Part shown: one piece after another, positions 58,531 through 64,000 of the stretch
Layout of the letters: every line of letters starts with the position of its first letter
How positions within the stretch are numbered: the first letter of the stretch is position 1
Assembly: GCA_003105015.1 (NCBI GenBank)
Contig: PQAF01000040.1
Coordinates: forward strand, 50,358-114,357
Reading direction: 5' to 3'
DNA: 64,000 bases
DNA from: Rhodocyclales bacterium
GTDB taxonomy: Bacteria > Pseudomonadota > Gammaproteobacteria > Burkholderiales > Rhodocyclaceae
The notes under the pieces: model-generated
Databases searched by the model: none
The model's input: the letters and a program-made list of their open reading frames with translations, nothing else
Told to the model about the DNA's origin: nothing
Translations under genes and position numbers: made by a program

Positions 58531-60552
58531 ATGACCACCGCCAACCCCCTCCTGCACACGCCCGCCCGCCCCCTGCCGAAGCACGTCGCCATCATCGGCG
58601 CCGGCACCATCGGCCCCGACATCGGCTACTACCTGAAAAGCGCCCTGCCGCAGATCCGCCTGACCCTGGTCGACGTGAATCAGTCCGCCATCGACAAGGC
58701 CCTGCAACGCTGCCAGGACTACGCGAAGAAGGCCGTCGCCCGCGGCAAGATGAACGAGGCGCAGGCCGCCGCCGTCGTCGCCAACATCGAGGGCACCACC
58801 GACTACGCCCGGCTCGCCGACTGCGACTGGGTGATCGAGGCGGCCACCGAGAACCTGCCGCTGAAGCGCCGCATCTTCGCCCAGGTCGAAGGCATCGTGC
58901 GGCCGGACGCCCTGATCACCTCCAACACCAGCTCGCTGCCGGCGGCGCGCATCTTCGCCGAGCTGAAGCACAAGGGCCGCGCCACCGTCACCCACTTCTT
59001 CGCGCCGGCCTGGCGCAACCCGGCGGTGGAAGTCATCGCCTGGGAGAAGACCGACCCGGCGGTGGTCGACTGGCTGCGCTGGCTGTTCTGCATCACCGGC
59101 AAGGTACCGCTGGTCACGTCCGACGCCGTCTGCTTCATGCTCGACCGCATCTTCGACAACTGGTGCAACGAGGCGGCGCTGCTGCTCGACCGCGCCACCG
59201 CCGCCGAGATCGACAGCGTGGCCGCCGAGTTCGTGCACGCCGGCCCCTTCTTCGTGCTCAACCTCGCCCGCGGCAACCCGATCATCACCGAGACCAACAC
59301 CCTGCAGGCCGAGGAGGAAGGCGTGCACTACACGCCGGCCCCGATCTTCCGCTCGGTCGACACCTGGGTCACCGTGCCGCCCGGCAAGAAGGTCGACGTC
59401 GCCCCCGAGACGAAAGCGGCGATCCGCGACCGCCTGCTCGGCATCCTCTTCTCGCAGTCGGTGGACATCCTCGACCGCGGCATCGGCGCGCCGGCCGACC
59501 TCGACCTCGGCTGCCGCACCGCGCTGGGCTTCAAGAAGGGCCCGCTCGAACTGATGCGCGAGCTCGACGAGCCGGAGGCCGGCCGCATCCTGCAGCGGCT
59601 CGCCGCCGAACGCCCCGGCATGCCCTGGCCGCAGCGCCCCTATGCCGCCTACCAGGATTTCTGGCGCCACGTGCTGGTCGACGAGGTCAACGATGGCGAC
59701 GGCGTCATCAAGGTCATCACCCTGCGCCGGCCCGAGGCGATGAACGCCCTGCACGACGAGCTCACCGACGAGGTGCTTTCAGTAATACGCAGGTTCGAGG
59801 CCGACCCGAAGGTCAAGGGCTTCGTCCTCACCGGCTACGGCGCGCGCGCCTTCTGCGCCGGCGCCGACATCGGCCGCTTCCCTTCCATGCTCGGCGACGC
59901 CGCGGCCGCCACGCAGTACGCGCGCGACTGCTCGCGCCTGCTGGTGCACCTCGACGCCATGAAGAAGCCGGTGGTCGCCGCGCTGAACGGCATGGCCCTG
60001 GGCGGCGGCCTGGAACTGGCCATGCGCTGCCACGGCATCGTCGCCGTGAAGGACGCCTGGATGCAGCTGCCGGAGATCACGCTCGGCATCGTGCCGGGCA
60101 TCGGCGCCATGGTCGTGCCCTACCGCCGCTGGCCGCAGGCCGCCGCCACCTTCCACGGCATGCTGCGCCGCGCCGAAAAGCTCAAGGCCGCCGAGGCCCA
60201 CAAACTGGGCGTGGTGGACGCCCTCGCCGACGACCTGCCCGGCCTGATCGCCGCCGCGGTAGCGCGGGTGCAGGCGCTGGCCGGCCGGCCATCGAACATC
60301 GCCCGGGGCCCGGTGCCGCTGGCGCCGCTGGAACCGATCGCGCCGGCCGCCGCCAGCGGCCAGCCGCTGTCGAAGGAGATCATGGGCATCCTCGAGAACG
60401 CCGTGCGCGACGCCGCTGCCGCGGCCACGCTCGACGCGGCGCTGGAGATCGGTTACCGCGCCTTCGGCGCCAGCGCGCTGACGGCCGCCGCGCGCGAGGG
60501 CATCGGCGCCTTCCAGGAAGGCCGCAAGCCGGATTTCACAAAAACCGCATAA
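58531..60552 (+). CDS. 3-hydroxyacyl-CoA dehydrogenase / enoyl-CoA hydratase fusion protein
   Basis: In this 673-residue bifunctional protein the dehydrogenase comes first: NAD motif AIIGAGTIGPDIG near residue 20-32, ENLPLKRRIFAQ and TSNTSSLPA further on. A crotonase-fold hydratase follows from about residue 390 (RRPEAMNALHDE, GARAFCAGADIGRF, NGMALGGGLELAM). The order is the reverse of FadB. A HADH-ECH fusion is part of the indoleacetate-induced gene set, where it would hydrate 2-aminocinnamoyl-CoA and oxidise the product before thiolysis. Start chosen at 58531, just after the repeat element. Confidence 0.85.
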   Translation: MTTANPLLHTPARPLPKHVAIIGAGTIGPDIGYYLKSALPQIRLTLVDVNQSAIDKALQRCQDYAKKAVARGKMNEAQAAAVVANIEGTTDYARLADCDWVIEAATENLPLKRRIFAQVEGIVRPDALITSNTSSLPAARIFAELKHKGRATVTHFFAPAWRNPAVEVIAWEKTDPAVVDWLRWLFCITGKVPLVTSDAVCFMLDRIFDNWCNEAALLLDRATAAEIDSVAAEFVHAGPFFVLNLARGNPIITETNTLQAEEEGVHYTPAPIFRSVDTWVTVPPGKKVDVAPETKAAIRDRLLGILFSQSVDILDRGIGAPADLDLGCRTALGFKKGPLELMRELDEPEAGRILQRLAAERPGMPWPQRPYAAYQDFWRHVLVDEVNDGDGVIKVITLRRPEAMNALHDELTDEVLSVIRRFEADPKVKGFVLTGYGARAFCAGADIGRFPSMLGDAAAATQYARDCSRLLVHLDAMKKPVVAALNGMALGGGLELAMRCHGIVAVKDAWMQLPEITLGIVPGIGAMVVPYRRWPQAAATFHGMLRRAEKLKAAEAHKLGVVDALADDLPGLIAAAVARVQALAGRPSNIARGPVPLAPLEPIAPAAASGQPLSKEIMGILENAVRDAAAAATLDAALEIGYRAFGASALTAAAREGIGAFQEGRKPDFTKTA

Positions 60553-60630
60553 CAAATCGGAGAGACGAAGGGATCGCAGGGCTGTAACATTGAAGCGTGG
60601 TACTTCATTAAATCCAAAGGAGGAGCAAAC

Positions 60631-61782
60631 ATGAAAATAAAGGCAATCGCGGGCGTCCTGTCCGCCCTGGCGCTGGCGGCTTCACTGTCGGCGCAGGCCC
60701 AGGTCAAGATCGGCGTCATCGCCTCGGCCACCGGGCCGACGGCCTTCGTCGGCATTCCGCAGAAGAACTCGGTGGCGATGCTGCCGAAGAAGGCCGGCAA
60801 CCTCGACATCGAGTACATCGTCTATGACGACGCCAGCGACTCGACGCAGAGCGTGCAGCTGACCAAGAAGCTGATCACCGAGCACAAGATCGACGCCATG
60901 ATCGGCCCGTCCGGCTCGCCCAACGCCATGGGCGTGCAGCAGTTCCTCACCGAGGCGCAGACGCCGATGCTGGCCCCGGTCGGCACCACCGCCATCGTGG
61001 AGCCCATGGACGACAAGAAGCGCTGGACCTTCCGCACCCACCCGAGCGACGCGGTCATCGCCGACGGCATCATCGCCGCCATGACCAAGCGCGGCGTCAA
61101 GACCGTGGGCTTCATCGGCTACAACGACCCGTATGGCGAGAGCTGGCACAAGACCTTCGTGCCGATGGCCGAGAAGGCCGGCATCAGGCTCGTCGCCAAC
61201 GAGCGTTTCTCGCGCCAGGACACCAGCGTCACCGGCCAGATCGTCAAGCTGATCGCCGCCAAGCCGGATGCCGTCCTCGTCGCCGCCGTCGCCGCCGGCG
61301 CCGCCCTGCCGCACACCCAGCTCGTGGATGCCGGCTTCAAGGGCACCATCTACCACACCCACGGCTCGGCCTCCGGCGCCTTCATCCAGATCGGCGGCAA
61401 GAAGGTCGAGGGCGCACTGGTCGTCGGTCCGCTGCTGCTGGTGCCGGAAGACATTCCCGACACGGCGCCGACCAAGAAGACCACGCTGGAGTACGTCACG
61501 GGCTACGAGAAGCAGTTCGGCAGCCGCCCGCCGATCTTCGGCGCCGGCACCTACGACGCCGGCCTGATGCTGTCGCGCGCCATTCCGGAAGCCGCCAAGA
61601 AGGGCAAGCCGGGCACGCCGGAATTCCGCGCCGCCCTGCGCGACGCGCTCGAAGGCGCCAAGGAGATGGTCGGCACCCAGGGCGTCTACAACATGAGCCC
61701 GGCGGACCACAGCGGTTTCGACGAACGCGGCCGCGTGCTGATCACCGTCAAGGACGGCAACTGGACCCTGCTCAAGCCGTAA
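60631..61782 (+). CDS. ABC transporter periplasmic substrate-binding protein (branched-chain amino acid/aromatic acid type)
   Basis: This 383-residue protein has a signal peptide (MKIKAIAGVLSALALAASLSAQAQ, cleavage after AQA) and a peripla_BP_6 fold: VKIGVIASATGPTAFVGIP, MIGPSGSPNAMGVQQF and IGYNDPYGESW. A periplasmic ABC binding protein is among the proteins induced on indoleacetate in Azoarcus evansii, so indoleacetate or a related aromatic acid is a likely ligand (inference). The ribosome binding site AGGAGGAG is strong and the gene lies 78 bp after the fusion gene. Two LivH/LivM-type permease genes follow. Confidence 0.85.
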   Translation: MKIKAIAGVLSALALAASLSAQAQVKIGVIASATGPTAFVGIPQKNSVAMLPKKAGNLDIEYIVYDDASDSTQSVQLTKKLITEHKIDAMIGPSGSPNAMGVQQFLTEAQTPMLAPVGTTAIVEPMDDKKRWTFRTHPSDAVIADGIIAAMTKRGVKTVGFIGYNDPYGESWHKTFVPMAEKAGIRLVANERFSRQDTSVTGQIVKLIAAKPDAVLVAAVAAGAALPHTQLVDAGFKGTIYHTHGSASGAFIQIGGKKVEGALVVGPLLLVPEDIPDTAPTKKTTLEYVTGYEKQFGSRPPIFGAGTYDAGLMLSRAIPEAAKKGKPGTPEFRAALRDALEGAKEMVGTQGVYNMSPADHSGFDERGRVLITVKDGNWTLLKP

Positions 61783-61914
61783 GGACCACGCCTGCTGCGC
61801 CGGTCCGGCCTCCACGCCGGGCGGGCGCAGTGTTCCACCTCCACCCGCATCCCGAACCTGGCGCGTCGTTCCCGGCTGGATGGCAGCGCGCGCCGGCTCC
61901 ACAAGGAAGTCGCA

Positions 61915-62949
61915 ATGAATCTCCAAATCGTGGCGCTGCTGGGACAGGACGGCATCACCAACGGTGCCATCTATGCGCTCTTGGCGCTGTCCATCGTCCT
62001 GGTCTTTACCGTCACCCGTATCCTCCTGATCCCGCAGGGCGAGTTCGTCTCCTTCGGCGCACTCACCATGGGCATGATGCAGAACGGCCAACCGCTCACC
62101 GTCGCCTGGCTGCTGGTGGCCATGTGCCTGGGCGCCTGTGCCTTCGATCTCTACGACATGTGGCGTACCAGCCGCCGCCGCCCCAGTCTGTGGCTGCCGG
62201 CCAAGCTGGTGTATGCCGTGGTCGTGGCAGGACTGGCCCTGAATCTCAACTTCGCCACCTTGCCCATGCTGGCACAGATCGCCATGACCTTGCTGCTGCT
62301 GGTGCCGATGGGGCCGCTGATGTACCGCATGGCGTTCCAGCCCATCGCCTCGGCCTCGCCGCTGGTGCTGCTGATCGTCTCCATCGCCGTGCACGTGGCG
62401 CTGGTCGGCGTGGCGCTGCTGGTGTTCGGCCCCGAAGGCGCACGCACCGCGCCCTTCACCGAGGCCAGCCTGGAACTGGGCAGCCTGCGCTTTTCCAGTC
62501 AGGCACTGTGGGTGATCTGCGTGTCGCTGCTGCTTATCGTGGGGCTGTTCCTGATGTTCGAGCGCACGCTCTATGGCAAGGCCTTGCGCGCTGCTGCGTT
62601 GAACCGCATGGGCGCGCGCCTGATGGGTATCTCGCCGGTGTTCGCGGGCAAGGCCATGTTCCTGCTGGCTTCACTCATTGGCGTGATGTCGGGCGTGCTG
62701 ATCGCGCCCATCACCACGATCTACTATGACTCCGGCTTCCTGATCAGCCTGAAGGGCTTCGTCGGTTCCATCATCGGCGGGCTGGTCAGCTATCCGGTGG
62801 CCGCCATCGGCGCACTGGCCATTGGCCTCATCGAATCCTTCTCGACCTTCTGGGCCAGTGCCTACAAGGAAATCATCGTCTTCGTGCTGATCATTCCCAT
62901 CCTGCTATGGCGTTCTCTGTCGACCCGTCACGTGGAGGAAGAAGAATGA
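61915..62949 (+). CDS. ABC transporter permease, LivH type
   Basis: This 344-residue inner-membrane permease begins [37 protein letters not shown], typical of LivH, and has about eight to nine hydrophobic segments with [26 protein letters not shown] near the end. It forms one half of the channel with the next gene (ATGA overlap) and would take substrate from the upstream binding protein. A 132-bp gap without clear signals separates it from that gene, and codon choice looks somewhat different from the preceding cluster. Confidence 0.88.
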   Translation: MNLQIVALLGQDGITNGAIYALLALSIVLVFTVTRILLIPQGEFVSFGALTMGMMQNGQPLTVAWLLVAMCLGACAFDLYDMWRTSRRRPSLWLPAKLVYAVVVAGLALNLNFATLPMLAQIAMTLLLLVPMGPLMYRMAFQPIASASPLVLLIVSIAVHVALVGVALLVFGPEGARTAPFTEASLELGSLRFSSQALWVICVSLLLIVGLFLMFERTLYGKALRAAALNRMGARLMGISPVFAGKAMFLLASLIGVMSGVLIAPITTIYYDSGFLISLKGFVGSIIGGLVSYPVAAIGALAIGLIESFSTFWASAYKEIIVFVLIIPILLWRSLSTRHVEEEE

Positions 62950-64000
62950 AACCCGCTGCCTCCACCTCTTCTTCCAAACGTCCGGTGGCGCGCTTGTCCT
63001 CGCGCGCGGCGCTGGGCCTGTTCGTGGTCCTGCTGGCAGTCGCACCCTTCGTGCTGCCACCGTTCACCATGACCTTGTTGAACAACATCGGCCTGGCCTC
63101 GCTGGTGGTGCTGGGACTGGTGCTGCTGACCGGCGTGGCCGGCCTGACCAGCTTCGGGCAGGCGGCGTTCGTCGGTCTGGGTGCCTACTTCTCGGCGGCA
63201 CTGTCGGCCAAGATCCTGCCGCTGCCCGATGCGCTGCTGTGGATGCAATCGCCCTGGGTGGCGCTGGTGGTGGCCCTGGTGCTGACGGCCATGCTGGCCT
63301 TCGCCGTGGGCAGCGTCACGCTCAAGCTGTCCGGCCACTACCTGCCGCTGGGCACCATCGCCTGGGGCATCAGCCTGTACTTCATCTTCGGCACGCTGGA
63401 GAGCATGGGCGGGCAGACCGGCATGTCGGGCATTCCCTCGATCACGTTCTTTGGCATCGCGCTCAGTTCCGACCGGGCCATGTTTGGCCTCATCTGGGTG
63501 GCCGTGCTGCTGGGCGTGGCGGCCCTGAGCAATCTGCTGGATTCGCGCGAGGGCCGCGCCATCCGCGCACTCAAGGGCGGCATCGTGATGGCCGAGGCCA
63601 TGGGCATCAATACGGCGCGCATGCGCATCGTGGTCTTCGTGATCGCCGCCGTGCTCGCGGCCCTGTCGGGCTGGCTGTACGTGCACATGCAGCGCTTCGT
63701 CAATCCCTCGCCCTTCGGGCTGGGCTTCGGCATCGACTACCTGTTCATGGCGGTGCTGGGCGGGGCCAGCCATGTGTGGGGCGCGGTGCTGGGCTCGACT
63801 TTGATCGTAGTGCTCAAGGAATGGCTGCAGGGCATCCTGCCGGTGGTGCTGGGACGCTCGGGCAATTTCGAGACCATCGTCTTCGGGCTCCTGATCGTGG
63901 TCCTGCTGCAGCGTTCGCGCGATGGGCTGTGGCCTTACTTGGCACGCCTGGTGCCGGTGCGCAGCCGACGGCTGGAGATCGACCCGCAAGCCGAAGCGCT
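62946..64000 (+). CDS. ABC transporter permease, LivM type (runs off the window end)
   Basis: The frame starts with an ATG overlapping the livH-type stop and stays open to the last base (at least 351 residues). After a basic N-terminus ([14 protein letters not shown]) come hydrophobic segments and LivM motifs [41 protein letters not shown] and [22 protein letters not shown]. The continuing frame after the last membrane segment ([16 protein letters not shown]) could lead into a fused ATPase domain, a known arrangement, but that lies outside the window. Confidence 0.87.
   Translation, partial: MKPAASTSSSKRPVARLSSRAALGLFVVLLAVAPFVLPPFTMTLLNNIGLASLVVLGLVLLTGVAGLTSFGQAAFVGLGAYFSAALSAKILPLPDALLWMQSPWVALVVALVLTAMLAFAVGSVTLKLSGHYLPLGTIAWGISLYFIFGTLESMGGQTGMSGIPSITFFGIALSSDRAMFGLIWVAVLLGVAALSNLLDSREGRAIRALKGGIVMAEAMGINTARMRIVVFVIAAVLAALSGWLYVHMQRFVNPSPFGLGFGIDYLFMAVLGGASHVWGAVLGSTLIVVLKEWLQGILPVVLGRSGNFETIVFGLLIVVLLQRSRDGLWPYLARLVPVRSRRLEIDPQAEA

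Overview
The window looks like a chromosomal segment of a denitrifying, aromatic-degrading betaproteobacterium of the Rhodocyclales (Azoarcus/Aromatoleum/Thauera type). The basis is the very GC-rich coding style, the housekeeping synteny (rluC/rne divergent pair, dapC-dapD-pilU-dapE-prmB) and two anaerobic aromatic modules whose gene content matches systems described in Azoarcus and Aromatoleum. No rRNA, tRNA or CRISPR was seen.

Layout. (1) 1-7.2 kb: housekeeping genes (maf end, rsmI-like, sppA, Rieske protein, HAD phosphatase, rluC, rne). (2) 7222-14963: a complete Tn3-family (Tn21-group) transposon with 38-bp inverted repeats and a 5-bp target duplication. It carries tnpA, tnpR and a lead-type resistance unit (pbrR, pbrA, a fused pbrBC), and it splits a low-molecular-weight protein tyrosine phosphatase gene. 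(3) 15.1-23.4 kb: uvrB, a drug/metabolite transporter, and the lysine-synthesis genes dapC, dapD and dapE with pilU and prmB. (4) 23.4-28.1 kb: a sensory module made of a PhnD-like periplasmic binding protein, a multi-PAS histidine kinase and a single-domain response regulator.

(5) 28.1-40.4 kb: an Azoarcus-type (bzd) benzoyl-CoA pathway split into two divergent operons. The minus-strand operon encodes the ATP-dependent benzoyl-CoA reductase (four subunits), its ferredoxin and three accessory proteins. The plus-strand operon encodes a large flavin/Fe-S NAD(P)H:ferredoxin oxidoreductase (BzdV-like) and the dienoyl-CoA hydratase, hydroxyacyl-CoA dehydrogenase and ring-opening hydrolase. The 543-bp gap holds two FNR-type boxes placed as in class II promoters, one per direction, plus TGCA repeats resembling BzdR operators.

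(6) 40.4-64 kb: a cluster matching anaerobic indole-3-acetate (auxin) catabolism (iaa) of Azoarcus evansii and Aromatoleum aromaticum. It encodes a GntR regulator, thiolase, CoA ligase, hydantoinase-like pair, acyl-CoA dehydrogenase, two-part B12 mutase, three-subunit molybdenum hydroxylase, class III CoA-transferase, a HADH-ECH fusion and a branched-chain-type ABC transporter (last gene cut by the window end). An old-yellow-enzyme/dienoyl-CoA-reductase homologue precedes it and shares an identical 15-bp promoter motif with the GntR gene.

Working together (inference): indoleacetate is imported, hydroxylated by the Mo enzyme to 2-oxoindoleacetate, ring-opened by the hydantoinase pair to (2-aminophenyl)succinate, activated by CoA transfer, rearranged by the B12 mutase to a benzylmalonyl-CoA analogue, oxidatively decarboxylated, and beta-oxidised to 2-aminobenzoyl-CoA. 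The neighbouring benzoyl-CoA reductase and lower pathway could then open the ring.
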